From assembly GCA_002687115.1 (NCBI GenBank), contig NYZI01000076.1, forward strand, positions 1 through 57,095: 57,095 nt of DNA, in the 5' to 3' direction. The notes below the pieces were generated by a model, which had not been told where the DNA came from, ran no database searches, and was given only the letters and a program-made list of their open reading frames with translations. The translations under genes and the position numbers were made by a program. The DNA comes from Cyanobium sp. ARS6 (GTDB taxonomy: Bacteria > Cyanobacteriota > Cyanobacteriia > PCC-6307 > Cyanobiaceae). Positions 1 to 7,968 of this stretch are shown here, piece after piece; position 1 is the stretch's first letter, and each line of letters begins with the position of its first letter.

Positions 1-83
1 GACTGGCCATGCTCGGCTTCATTGCAGCGATCGCAACGGAGCTGATCAGCGGCGAGGGCTTGCTTCACACCATTGGCCTTTAA
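1..83 (+). CDS. hli: High-light-inducible (Hli) protein, C-terminal part only
   Basis: The first 83 bases end an open frame that reads LAMLGFIAAIATELISGEG and then LLHTIGL before TAA. This is the end of the single chlorophyll-binding helix of the Hli/SCP family (one-helix CAB-like proteins). These sit in the thylakoid membrane, bind chlorophyll and carotenoid and protect photosystems under high light or nutrient stress. The start and the conserved ExxNGRxAM half of the helix lie left of the window, so length and subclass cannot be judged. The identification rests on the very typical C-terminus. Confidence 0.85.
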   Translation, partial: LAMLGFIAAIATELISGEGLLHTIGL

Positions 84-95
84 TCGGAGATCTCC

Positions 96-200
96 ATGAC
101 TTCCACAAAGCTTCGGGCAAGACCAGAGATTGACTACGCGCATTGGCTTCAATCAATGCTCACAGCCTCAGTCGCCGAGACCTTTGAACTCTTTCAATAG
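96..200 (+). CDS. Possible 34-aa protein following the Hli gene
   Basis: An ATG 12 bases after the Hli stop opens a 34-codon frame starting MTSTKLRARPEIDYAHWLQS. No known domain is recognised. The frame is supported by a second small frame at 12772-12894 on the other strand, which starts MASTKPQARPGIDCA, so an MxSTKxxARPxIDxA start occurs twice in this window. It would be cotranscribed with the Hli gene. Its last 33 bases overlap the 3' end of the convergent gene at 168-482. Coding status is uncertain because the product is so short. Confidence 0.4.
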   Translation: MTSTKLRARPEIDYAHWLQSMLTASVAETFELFQ

Positions 201-482
201 AGCCCTGTTGAGATGGTCATCACAACCAACAACCAGTTGCGGGTAGATGGTTCCTTGCAAGTAAGGCTTTTTTGCAGCAGCGCAAACGACTTTGGTTGCC
301 CTTTGCCATTCCATCAGAACCGCTCGTGGAAGTTTCTTCTCAAGTGCTGAATTGGACTCTTGCAGCTTTTTGGAGGAGCACCACCTCATTTCGGGGGTAT
401 TGTTCCCCGGGCACTTGATGTTTGGTTGTTCGGCATTTGCTGGCAAGAGCGGCAGCAACGTCAGCAGTAGGAGAGCTCTCAC
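168..482 (-). CDS. Secreted LprI-like (DUF1311-type) cysteine protein
   Basis: The 104-residue product starts with GTG. It has a short cleavable signal peptide (MRALLLLTLLPLLPANA) and a mature part with paired cysteines (CPGNNTPEMRWC and later VVC, VGC) around a helical segment. A Cys near the start, a conserved Trp-Cys, and a GTIYPQLVVGCDDHLN-type end match the lysozyme-inhibitor LprI / DUF1311 family seen in secreted bacterial proteins. The start overlaps, as GTGA, the stop of a short upstream frame (about 479-575, reading QICKRDKNAVQDAVSKTVPK), which suggests translational coupling to something now hard to define. Periplasmic location is likely; the substrate is unknown. Confidence 0.65.
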   Translation of the reverse strand: MRALLLLTLLPLLPANAEQPNIKCPGNNTPEMRWCSSKKLQESNSALEKKLPRAVLMEWQRATKVVCAAAKKPYLQGTIYPQLVVGCDDHLNRALLKEFKGLGD

Positions 483-600
483 TTTTTTGGGACCGTCTTA
501 GACACAGCATCCTGCACAGCGTTTTTGTCCCTCTTGCAGATCTGCGGGACGCTATCGGCGTGAGCAGTCAGCTCGTGTCGTCAAAGCACGGCGTTGTCCA

Positions 601-771
601 TTATTTCCTCAATGGAACAACGTCTTTGAAGTGCTCCTCTCGCAGACGTTCCAGTTGACCCTTGCTTTCGGCTGGTCGATCGCTCCCTGGCAGTTTGCTT
701 TGATTAACCCCCACCGCGACAACAGTTACAAGGGCAAGCACTGCAATCGTTCCTATCTGCAGAATCCTCAT
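601..771 (-). CDS. Small 56-aa single-helix membrane protein
   Basis: This ATG frame gives a 56-residue protein with an N-terminal hydrophobic helix (IGTIAVLALVTVVAVGV, about residues 6-22) and a charged C-terminal half (ESKGQLERLREEHFKDVV). The pattern is that of a small inner- or thylakoid-membrane protein with a cytosolic tail. No family is recognised. It lies upstream of and in the same direction as the LprI-like gene at 168-482. Between them a coding-like stretch in another frame ends at the GTGA start of that gene, so an ancestral longer gene broken by a frameshift is possible. Confidence 0.5.
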   Translation of the reverse strand: MRILQIGTIAVLALVTVVAVGVNQSKLPGSDRPAESKGQLERLREEHFKDVVPLRK

Positions 772-916
772 TTTCTTTTCAATCCACTAGCTCAGATCGC
801 TTGGCGACAGCCTGCGCCACTGGGCATCAGCAGGCATTTCTGAGCTGATCTTCATGTCTGCTGGTTCGGAGAAAACCAGCGATTGTTCAGCGGCACTACA
901 GATCCCCACAAGATCA

Positions 917-1648
917 TCAAAATGAAATCCGCCTAGTGACCCACAACCGTGCAAACAGGCCCTGATAAAGCTGGATTGGAGCCTGGCAATTAAGGCCCAA
1001 GAGAATGGTTTCTAACCGTGCTGCATCCAGAGAGAAAACAGCAGTGTTCCTTTCAGTGAGAAATCTATCCACCATCTCAGCGGGCAGTCCACGATCGAGG
1101 AGTCGTCTTGAAGCGATGCTGAAGATCGTGTCGCAGATCTCAGGTTCCCCAGCTTCGCTGTAACTGCTGATGAGCAGCACGCCTCCGGGGAGTAACTGCG
1201 CTACAAGTTTCTGAATCATTAGGTCCTGGTGATCTGCAGCCATCAGATGCAGAACGTTATGGCTGATGACGCCATCAAAATCCCCATGCAGCAGACCCGA
1301 GCTAACGGCTTCTTCCAGGGTCTTTGGCACCCACTGACAGCGTTCAAAACCACTGTGGCCTCTCAAGGTGTCAAGACTGGTCTGCAACATCTGGGCACTT
1401 GGCTCAAGCACAACAAATTCAGCCTCCGGACAGGCATCTAGCAGCTGGGGCAGCTCATCTCCCGGCCCAGGCCCTACGACAAGAATTCGCCTGGCTGCAG
1501 GAGCCGCATCACCAATTGCAGCTGCACCGATCTCAAGAAGAGTTGCATGACCTGGTATGGAGTGTTGGATTGAGGTGCGGTATTGGCGTCCATACTCAGA
1601 CTCGAAATCGAGCTGACTCACAGGCTCAACAGCACCAACTCCTTTCAT
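917..1648 (-). CDS. Class I SAM-dependent methyltransferase
   Basis: The 243-residue product shows the Rossmann-like methyltransferase core. Motif I is RILVVGPGPGDEL (about residues 53-65), followed by an acidic end of beta-2 (VVLEPS), FDGVISHNVLHLM (motif IV region) and LLPGGVLLISSY (motif V/VI region). These are the S-adenosylmethionine-binding elements of the Methyltransf_11/12-type superfamily. The acceptor cannot be inferred. It is transcribed alone, convergent to nothing close. A 29-codon frame (MAASKLVEGIRPGRAADWL...) overlaps its start in another frame and could be a leader or chance. Confidence 0.8.
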   Translation of the reverse strand: MKGVGAVEPVSQLDFESEYGRQYRTSIQHSIPGHATLLEIGAAAIGDAAPAARRILVVGPGPGDELPQLLDACPEAEFVVLEPSAQMLQTSLDTLRGHSGFERCQWVPKTLEEAVSSGLLHGDFDGVISHNVLHLMAADHQDLMIQKLVAQLLPGGVLLISSYSEAGEPEICDTIFSIASRRLLDRGLPAEMVDRFLTERNTAVFSLDAARLETILLGLNCQAPIQLYQGLFARLWVTRRISF

Positions 1649-1732
1649 TGAAGACCACCAGCCAATCAGCGGCTCGACCTGGGCGGATACCCTCGACCAG
1701 TTTGCTCGCCGCCATAACGACTTGATTAAGCG

Positions 1733-1936
1733 ATGTCAGTGCAGCATCCTCTACGTCAGAAACGTCTCTTTGTAATGGATTGGCTAATTCATCCAATCCG
1801 TGCTGTTTTCTTCGCTGATGAGCAGGCGTTCAATTGGATTCAAAAAAGGTTGGGCTTATCGAATTACCAGATGGCAGCACTGGTTTGGGTCAAAGGTCTC
1901 ATCATCGGCATTCTTCTTGGTTGGTGGTTGCTCTGA
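1733..1936 (+). CDS. Small membrane protein with GLSxYQ motif
   Basis: The 67-residue product (53 if the second ATG at 1775 is used) ends with IQKRLGLSNYQMAALVWVKG and a C-terminal hydrophobic helix IIGILLGWWLL. The protein at 41029-41172 has the same layout (GLSDYQILWITFAKG then a helix), so the two are paralogues of one small family, probably membrane-anchored. No function is known to me. It sits just upstream of the deformylase gene in the same direction (46-base gap), so the two may be cotranscribed. Confidence 0.65.
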   Translation: MSVQHPLRQKRLFVMDWLIHPIRAVFFADEQAFNWIQKRLGLSNYQMAALVWVKGLIIGILLGWWLL

Positions 1937-1982
1937 GCTGACACCGGAACGAGCAAAAGATCTTTAGCGGCATGATTGATCG

Positions 1983-2516
1983 ATGAGTGTTCGAAGTGTT
2001 CTGCGCATAGGTCATCCGTCTTTACGTCAACGTGCGGCTGAGATCCCAGATGATTGGTTTGGCAGTCGACGCTTACAGATGCTGATCGACGATCTATTTG
2101 ATACCAAATCGGCATGTTCTGGTGCAGGGCTAGCGGCACCACAGATCCATGAGCCATGGAGGATTTTTGTGGTTGGGATGGGGCATAACCCTCGTTATCC
2201 CGATGCTCCGCCAATACCCGAGCATGTACTGATCAACCCTGTGATCAAATCGATTGGTCAAGAATCGATAGCTGGCTGGGAGGGATGCCTAAGCGTTCCT
2301 GGATTGCGCGGTCAGGTGGAGCGTTACAAATGCATTCATCTGCAATATCAAAATCAAAATGGGGCTTCCCATCAGGAAGAATTGCATGGATTTCATGCAC
2401 GAGTGATTCAGCATGAAAATGATCACTTAGATGGCATCCTATTTCCTGACCGACTAACCAGCACACTGGCCTTTGGTTTTACTGAAGAGCTTCAGACTCA
2501 TGGACAGATTCCATAG
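1983..2516 (+). CDS. def: Peptide deformylase
   Basis: The enzyme removes the formyl group from the initiator methionine of new proteins. All three family motifs are visible in the 177-residue product: GAGLAAPQI (motif 1), EGCLSVPG with the metal-binding Cys (motif 2) and the zinc/iron-binding HENDH (motif 3, an HExxH). The residue before DH is Asn rather than the common Phe/Leu/Ile. The protein has the usual length. Picocyanobacteria commonly carry more than one PDF gene, and this copy, lying outside the usual fmt/def context, may be the accessory one; that is inference. Confidence 0.93.
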   Translation: MSVRSVLRIGHPSLRQRAAEIPDDWFGSRRLQMLIDDLFDTKSACSGAGLAAPQIHEPWRIFVVGMGHNPRYPDAPPIPEHVLINPVIKSIGQESIAGWEGCLSVPGLRGQVERYKCIHLQYQNQNGASHQEELHGFHARVIQHENDHLDGILFPDRLTSTLAFGFTEELQTHGQIP

Positions 2517-2574
2517 GCATCAAGCTTCTGAGGCCACAGTCTTTGACCCAGATGGATGAACCAAGTGCCTAGAA

Positions 2575-2695
2575 AATGGACTGAACGGGTGAGGTGAATT
2601 CTGTTCAGTTTAGCGATGGTGGATACATCGGAGGGATGACCTCCTGCCGACAAAACAACTCATAACAATCACACCCCTCCACGGGCGGGGTTTTT
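2575..2695 (+). ncRNA. Candidate small RNA: three hairpins ending in a rho-independent terminator
   Basis: Three consecutive potential hairpins are visible. ACTGAAC/GTTCAGT (2580-2586 with 2603-2609) has a G-rich loop. GGAGG/CCTCC (2630-2634 with 2640-2644) has a GATGA loop. After an unpaired A/C-rich linker (CAAAACAACTCATAACAATC) comes ACCCC/GGGGT (2673-2677 with 2687-2691) followed directly by T5. A TAGAAA box at 2570-2575 lies where a -10 element would be for a start near 2580. The layout of hairpins, a single-stranded linker and a terminator resembles cyanobacterial Yfr-type sRNAs, but I do not recognise a known family motif. The minimum reading is a terminator for def. Confidence 0.4.
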
Positions 2696-3181
2696 GATTG
2701 CAACGGGGAATACTTCAAGCAATTGCACCCAAGCAATGCCCCTTCAAACGTTGACCACGGTGATGCTGCTCAGCGAAAGAGAAGCTGACCAAATGATGAC
2801 CTGCCACTGGGACCTAATTCTCGGATAACCGAAAGGAAACGAGAGCATGAGATCACCCGCTTAAGAGATACTGGATTGGGCCATCTCAACAATAGTGGAT
2901 TGCGACTTTTTCATATATATGAGTTACTACTCATCCCCTACATCTGTCAGAAGAACAAGTCCGGCTGTTGACTTAGGAGTTGGGAGAAGTTTTTTAAAAC
3001 TATAAATGGTATGACCCGAGATATGCACCTGGATACAAAGCCGGAATGGGAAATAAAAAACAAACACACGAGGCAAGCCCCCCTTGACGCGGGCGATTAT
3101 GGCCCTAAAATTCATAAATCATTGCTTAAAAATATCTAAATAAATACTATGTTCTAGATCATATCCGGCTTCAATAGCTCA
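2696..3181. other. Gene-free spacer
   Basis: I see no convincing gene. A 62-codon minus-strand frame at 2927-3115 has no ribosome-binding site and no family features. The stretch just before the RTX gene (3110-3175) is strongly AT-rich and may hold its promoter. Confidence 0.5.
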
Positions 3182-3973
3182 GTGGAATCGATTTCTGAGG
3201 CTTACTCAGATATTGCGCCCGATGCATCATCAAAATTTTATTCAATACTCCTCTCAACACAACCTGCTGTAGCTGCTGCCGTCGCTGAAATCATTGAAAC
3301 AGCCATCGAAACATTGTTTGTTGACGTCCCTGGCTGGAGCCGTGAGCTAGCAGTTAATGCAACCGTCATCAGCAACCTGCCAGAAATCACAGGCACTCCT
3401 CTCGATTTCATTGCGGATGTATTACCCGCTTCACAAGAAGTGGTGATCACGAGCTCATTGCTGACGGGAGGTGATGGCGCAAACAGTATTTTCGGCCTAT
3501 CAGGATGGGATGTCATTGATGCAGGCGCTGGAAATGACAGCGTCCGCGGCGGCAACGGTCGTGATGTGATTACCGGTGGAACCGGCAGCGACGAGCTATG
3601 GGGTGACTTCGGCTGGAACACTAATCTTGAGAACAACGACGACGAACAGGACTTACTTGTGATTAAGTCCGATCAGTTTCTTGAAAACTATTGGTATGGA
3701 AAATCCGGCAACAATCCCAATGGCGAAAAGGCCGACATCATCACTGAGCTGGATGCTTTTGATCAGATCAAAATCCTGGGTGTAGATACCAGCCAGATCA
3801 CCATTGATCAGGCATCAGCTCACAGCCAATCCGCTCTTGGCATCTTTGCAAACGGCTTCCTGGAAGCGGTCTACGTCGGCACTAACCTCAACATTGGCCA
3901 GCTACTGGACATGGTCTCAGGTGATGCTTCCTCTCAAGTCATGAACAAGACGCAAGGGTTCTACGGAGTCTGA
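3182..3973 (+). CDS. RTX-type calcium-binding (hemolysin repeat) protein
   Basis: The 263-residue protein starts with GTG and lacks a Sec signal peptide. Its middle (about residues 95-140) contains GGxGxDxL-type nonapeptides (DAGAGNDSVRGGNGRDVITG, GGTGSDELWG) that form the Ca2+-binding parallel beta-roll of RTX proteins. The C-terminal part (ADIITELDAFDQIKILGV ... ALGIFANGFLEAVYVG) resembles the terminal region used for type I secretion in cyanobacterial RTX proteins. No ABC/HlyD exporter genes are adjacent, so an exporter elsewhere must be assumed. The role is likely extracellular or cell-surface; no enzymatic domain is visible. Confidence 0.8.
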   Translation: MESISEAYSDIAPDASSKFYSILLSTQPAVAAAVAEIIETAIETLFVDVPGWSRELAVNATVISNLPEITGTPLDFIADVLPASQEVVITSSLLTGGDGANSIFGLSGWDVIDAGAGNDSVRGGNGRDVITGGTGSDELWGDFGWNTNLENNDDEQDLLVIKSDQFLENYWYGKSGNNPNGEKADIITELDAFDQIKILGVDTSQITIDQASAHSQSALGIFANGFLEAVYVGTNLNIGQLLDMVSGDASSQVMNKTQGFYGV

Positions 3974-4003
3974 GAACTCACTGACACAATTGTGTTCTCA
4001 GAC
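3968..4003 (+). terminator. Hairpin overlapping the RTX gene stop
   Basis: A perfect 10-bp inverted repeat GTCTGAGAAC/GTTCTCAGAC spans the stop codon, and its loop contains the palindrome CACAATTGTG. There is no T-run after it, so it may act as an mRNA 3'-end stabiliser rather than an efficient intrinsic terminator. Confidence 0.45.
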
Positions 4004-4165
4004 CCCGCTTGAAATGGTTTTTTATTGGACCGTCTGCATCGTCAGGGTATGAGTCACAAGATCAGCATTGACTCACCTGATCACCCCGAAATCAACATCA
4101 GGATCTGGAGAGGTTGTGAATGCCCTGGCTGTACACACAGTTGGGCGTCGAAGGTTCTTGCGCTG

Positions 4166-4581
4166 ATGATCAAAAGATTATTTTACACGTATTGCACTGG
4201 TTTCATCCTTAACTCTTTTAGCTTCAGGCTGTGCAGGGTAAGGGCATCGTGAGCACGCTGATACCAGCAAGTTGATTGGTAAGTGGAGTGGTCAACAAAA
4301 TGGGTTTGAAATGAGGAAGCCTGTTACCAAGGAGATTAAATTTGAGATTACTGACGCAAGGCAATGCCTTTACTGGCTATAAAAGGGGCTCTTGGTTTCC
4401 AGATGGGCAAAAGGAATTGATCAATGGTGTGATCGGAGAAAAGGATTCAATCTATATCTCCGAAGAGGATGGATACACGATTGGAAGAATCAGATTAAAT
4501 GGTGGTATTTGGCTTGTCTATCTTGAGGAAAGTAAGGATGATAGTTCTGCAAAAGATTCAATTATCAAAAAAATAAACTGA
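4166..4581 (+). pseudogene. Broken lipoprotein gene (frameshifts plus in-frame stop)
   Basis: Pieces of one coding sequence lie in different frames. ATG at 4166 reads MIKRLF. Shifting frame gives TRIALVSSLTLLASGCAG, a lipoprotein signal ending in the lipobox LASGC. A TAA follows at once, yet the same frame continues as HADTSKLIGKWSGQQNGFE...KEIKFEITDA. A second shift near 4340-4350 leads into GNAFTGYKRGSWFPDGQKEL...YTIGRIRLNGGIWLVYLEES, ending at 4581. Together they would make a lipoprotein of about 135 residues with a LIGKWSG beta-strand start typical of small lipocalin-like or extracytoplasmic domains. At least three lesions suggest a decayed gene. The family is not identified. Confidence 0.65.
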
Positions 4582-4872
4582 AGAATTGCCCAGTTCACAG
4601 GTTGGACCTTCGCAGTGGTTGATCTGACCTATCCACAAGACCTTGTCGTATTACCCTCAAGTCAGAAAGTCTTGTCTGACGATCACCGTTATCTCTGAAG
4701 CAACATCTTGGAAGACCGGCTTCTCTGTTTCAGGTGAGCTGTACACCCCCGTGGCCAATCGACACACGCATAAAACCAATTCACTAGTCCTGGCCATCAA
4801 CGAAAAGGGCTGCTGCCGCAACGGGCGCAACCAGGCAAGAGCCGGCATCATGCGCGAACTGATGCCTGATCC

Positions 4873-5316
4873 ATGCTTCGCCGATTCTCCATTGGATTAC
4901 TGGCCTCTGCTGTAACCATCGCGCCACTGCCTCTGAAGGGGCAGGAGGAGAGTCATCGATCAAATGTCTTTTACTTCGAATGCAATGGCAAAAGAACACA
5001 GGGTTCTGGTGCAGCAACAGGCTTCCCAATGAATCATCCAGTGCGTGTTCAATACAAATTGGATCTTGATGCGTCGACCCTTACAGAGGTGGATATCGAC
5101 ACTGAACAGTTATCTGCTGGGAAGGAGCCAATTGATATTAAAATCTATGGGAAAACACTGACTTCCAAGTTCAGAAATGGCAGGTTGAAGAAGGACTACG
5201 AAATTCAGATTCATGGGGATGAGCGACTGTTCTCGATAACTATATATCCATCAAGTGGATTTGATCCTGACGCCTGGTATGGACAATGCCTTAACAGCAA
5301 ATCCCTGCACAATTGA
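4873..5316 (+). CDS. Secreted hypothetical protein
   Basis: The 147-residue product has a signal peptide (MLRRFSIGLLASAVTIAPLPLKG) followed by a beta-rich soluble domain with two cysteines (FYFECNGK near the mature N-terminus and WYGQCLNSK at the end) that could form a disulfide closing the domain. No family is recognised. Periplasmic or lumenal location is inferred from the signal. Overlapping frames at 4643-4915 (+) and 4657-4851 (-) look like shadows. Confidence 0.6.
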   Translation: MLRRFSIGLLASAVTIAPLPLKGQEESHRSNVFYFECNGKRTQGSGAATGFPMNHPVRVQYKLDLDASTLTEVDIDTEQLSAGKEPIDIKIYGKTLTSKFRNGRLKKDYEIQIHGDERLFSITIYPSSGFDPDAWYGQCLNSKSLHN

Positions 5317-5726
5317 GTCTGGTTGTTCAGATATAGATAAAACCGAGTCAACATGATGAAATGCTGATTTGAGACTTTACGGCCAGCAAGAATATGACAT
5401 TGAATCAGATTCAATGATTGAATCGAGCATGCAAGATAAAAGTCATTGTTTCAAGCAGAATTCACCCGTCTAATCCAGTTAAAAAGAATGGATCTACTGC
5501 TAAGACATTGCAGTCAGCAGTATCTGAATTTGTACCGATACAATTGACGAAATGGCGTTATGCTGCAGCATCCTGTGCGCAACTGGCTGACCGCTGAACA
5601 ATGTTGGCTGAACAATATTGATTGTTAAGCATCATCTGGATGCCGAAACTGTGTCCATGGCCGCGGGTCTACATCAGCTTCCACACGACCAGACTCACTA
5701 AATTCATCACCATCCTCGATCAGACT
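5317..5726. other. Spacer with no gene seen
   Basis: There is no credible coding sequence. The upstream in-frame extension of the next gene (5622-5726) has the wrong character (MLSIIWMPKLCPWPRVYISF) and I treat it as non-coding. A short imperfect direct repeat CTGAACAATGTTGG / CTGAACAATATTG lies near 5593-5620. Confidence 0.5.
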
Positions 5727-6566
5727 ATGGGGCTGACAATCGTTGGTTGCGGATACCTCGGCGAGGTCGTGGCACGTCAGCTGCAACCGCGCCGACCGAC
5801 ACTCCCACTGACCTTGACCACCACCGTGATCGAACGGCATGCAGAGCTGACCGCACTCGCCGATCAGCTGTTGCTCTGTGAAGCCACGGACCCTGCACAA
5901 CTGCTGGCGGCATTACAACAAACCCACACGGCGTTGTTCTGTTTTGCCCCCAGAGGTAACCGTCAAGTGAATGCTGATGGCTATCGCCAGACATTCGTTG
6001 ATAGTTTCCGCTGCCTGAGATCCCTGTTAACTGAGCTACCCCACCTGCGCCAGATCATCTACACAGGCAGCTGTTCGGTGTATGGCGACGCCGACGGTGA
6101 CTGGGTTGATGAATCAACAACTCCTGCTGCCGGAACTGAGCATGGTGCGGTCTTGCTTGAGAGCGAAGGTCTGCTCTCCGACATGGAAGACGGCAAACGG
6201 CGGGTGTGCATCCTCAGACTTGCCGCCCTGTATGGGCCAGGACGTGAGCTGGATGATCGGCTCAAAGGGCTCGCCGGTAAGGAGCGCACTGGAGACGGTC
6301 GTTCATTCAGCAACTGGATCCACGTGCATGACGCAGCAGGTGCCGTGATCGCTGCCATGGATGGTGCTTGGAGCGGCATTGTGAATGTGGTGAACGACGA
6401 ACCAATCCGCGTTCGCGATCTTGTGGAGCGCAGCCTGAAGCGCCAACAACTCGACCCTGTGCGCTGGAGCGGCGGTCTCGCGCCAGTCTCCGGGAACGGA
6501 CGGCGCATCCGCAACGACAGACTCAAGACCCTCGGCTACCGGCTGCAGCGTCCGATGCTGGACTGA
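5727..6566 (+). CDS. NAD(P)-dependent epimerase/dehydratase-type SDR protein
   Basis: Starting at MGLTIVGCGYLGEVVARQL, the 279-residue product opens with a Rossmann dinucleotide-binding motif (VGCGYLG). IIYTGSCSVYGDADGDWVDE follows, containing the Ser/Thr and the tyrosine region of the extended SDR superfamily, then LRLAALYGPGREL, and SNWIHVHDAAGAVIAAM, the typical cofactor/substrate closing segment. This matches YeeZ-like sugar-nucleotide epimerase relatives. The catalytic YxxxK is not obvious, so activity is uncertain. I prefer this start because the longer frame adds 35 residues before the glycine-rich strand. It is monocistronic. Confidence 0.8.
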   Translation: MGLTIVGCGYLGEVVARQLQPRRPTLPLTLTTTVIERHAELTALADQLLLCEATDPAQLLAALQQTHTALFCFAPRGNRQVNADGYRQTFVDSFRCLRSLLTELPHLRQIIYTGSCSVYGDADGDWVDESTTPAAGTEHGAVLLESEGLLSDMEDGKRRVCILRLAALYGPGRELDDRLKGLAGKERTGDGRSFSNWIHVHDAAGAVIAAMDGAWSGIVNVVNDEPIRVRDLVERSLKRQQLDPVRWSGGLAPVSGNGRRIRNDRLKTLGYRLQRPMLD

Positions 6567-6873
6567 GAGAAAGCTGTCGCCTTTGAAGCAGTCGCTCGAC
6601 ACACCCACCCTGGCCATCGCGCGAAGAAAACTGGCACGAAGAAGATGAACGAGAAAAGGAGACCAAGTGCTCGGGAAAGCCTCTTGATGAGGGATATGAA
6701 GTTTGTTCGGCTCCGCCTGGTCATGAGACCGTCAGGAAACTAACTCACAAAAAAATCGATTATTGATTACGCGTCAACAGTTGCTGGCTTAGATCACCGC
6801 GGAGGATCAACAACGCTGAAACTCGGGTCACGTGAGAAGTAACGAAATCATCAATGCCTGAAAATCATCACTA
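6567..6873. other. Spacer with no gene seen
   Basis: This is mixed-composition sequence between two convergent genes. The only frames are shadows or start inside repeats of A. I see no strong hairpin with a T-run. Confidence 0.5.
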
Positions 6874-7714
6874 TCAAGACGTTTTACATGTAAGAGAACC
6901 ACCTAAAACCATATAGACACAGGATGAGAGCGCAAGGAGAATACCTAAAACACTCAGAGCATTAGATGGCACATTCCATATCAGGTGGCCCAGCATCCAT
7001 GCAAACAACGCAGACATCAGCGCAATAACAGAACCAGCAATTGAGCCGACACGCTTCACCGTTAAAACTGAAAAGATCTGATAAACAGTTCCGCCAAGTC
7101 CGGCAACAGAATATAAAAATAAATCACGTTTACTCTGCATCAAGACGGAATGTCCTCAACGTGACCATTAATCACAACACTCACAACAGCAATAATCAAC
7201 ATCGTCATCGTGAGATGAAGAGTCATAAAACTTGCCGACTGGCCTCGGCAATAATCGATTGCAATGTCGACAAACCACCCAGGAATCCAATGATCAAAGC
7301 AAGCATCACGAATCCAAGACCAGCACTGATACGAGAACCTTCCATCAAGGCAATTCCAACGATTCCAATGAGTGAAAGTGGCCAAAAAACAAAACGAACG
7401 CTGCCAAGGCCAAAAGCCATACTCAGTCCAGCCACCCATAGGGGTCTCATGCTGGCGAGCGTGAAAGACTCTCCAGGCGAATAAAGTTCCAGGATAAAAT
7501 AAAGCATTGCCAAAAATATTACAGCCGACGTGCTTCGCAAAAGGATGGCAAAACTGTTCCAATGGCATTCAGCTTTTGGTCCTGACAAAAATATGAATAT
7601 TGCAAACGGAAGACCAAAGAGTGCTCTCGAAAGAAGCGCAATATCCCACCCTCCGGACCCAAGGCCGTGCACAGCGACACCAGACAGGGGAAAAAACACA
7701 GACGCAGTCAACAT
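6874..7714 (-). pseudogene. Frameshifted EamA/DMT-superfamily permease
   Basis: Three consecutive minus-strand frames together look like one ten-helix drug/metabolite transporter of the EamA type. The first (7714-7223) has FPLSGVAVHGLGSGGWDIALLSRALFGLPFAIFIFL and several further helices up to IIAEASRQVL-stop. The second (about 7225-7140) supplies MTMLIIAVVSVVINGHVED. The third (7143-6874) carries FLYSVAGLGGTVYQIFSVLTV...VIALMSALFAWMLGHLIW...ALSVLGILLALSSCVYMVLGG, the usual second-half end. The pieces occupy all three frames, so two frameshifts are needed. Either the gene is decayed or there are assembly errors. An intact version would export small organic compounds. Confidence 0.65.
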
Positions 7715-7968
7715 TTAGACAAGAGCTGTCGTCACGGAAGACCACATCCAAGGAGCATCCACATTAATGAATTCTCACCAAACCTTTGCAAATCTTGCCG
7801 ATGACCAGCTAAACACTTCAAGCAGCCAAGACTGTTGAACTAGAAAAAAGAACTATCAAGGAATCAAGATGCAAACCCTTTCACCAATAGCATAGATTCA
7901 CAGACAGACCCCTGTTGAAACCCCGCGAAACGGTGTTTCAATGGATGAGACTGAGATCAAAATTTCAC

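Noticed and set aside
2927..3115. 62-codon minus-strand frame
   Set aside because: No ribosome-binding site and no family; Phe/Leu-rich composition follows AT-rich DNA.
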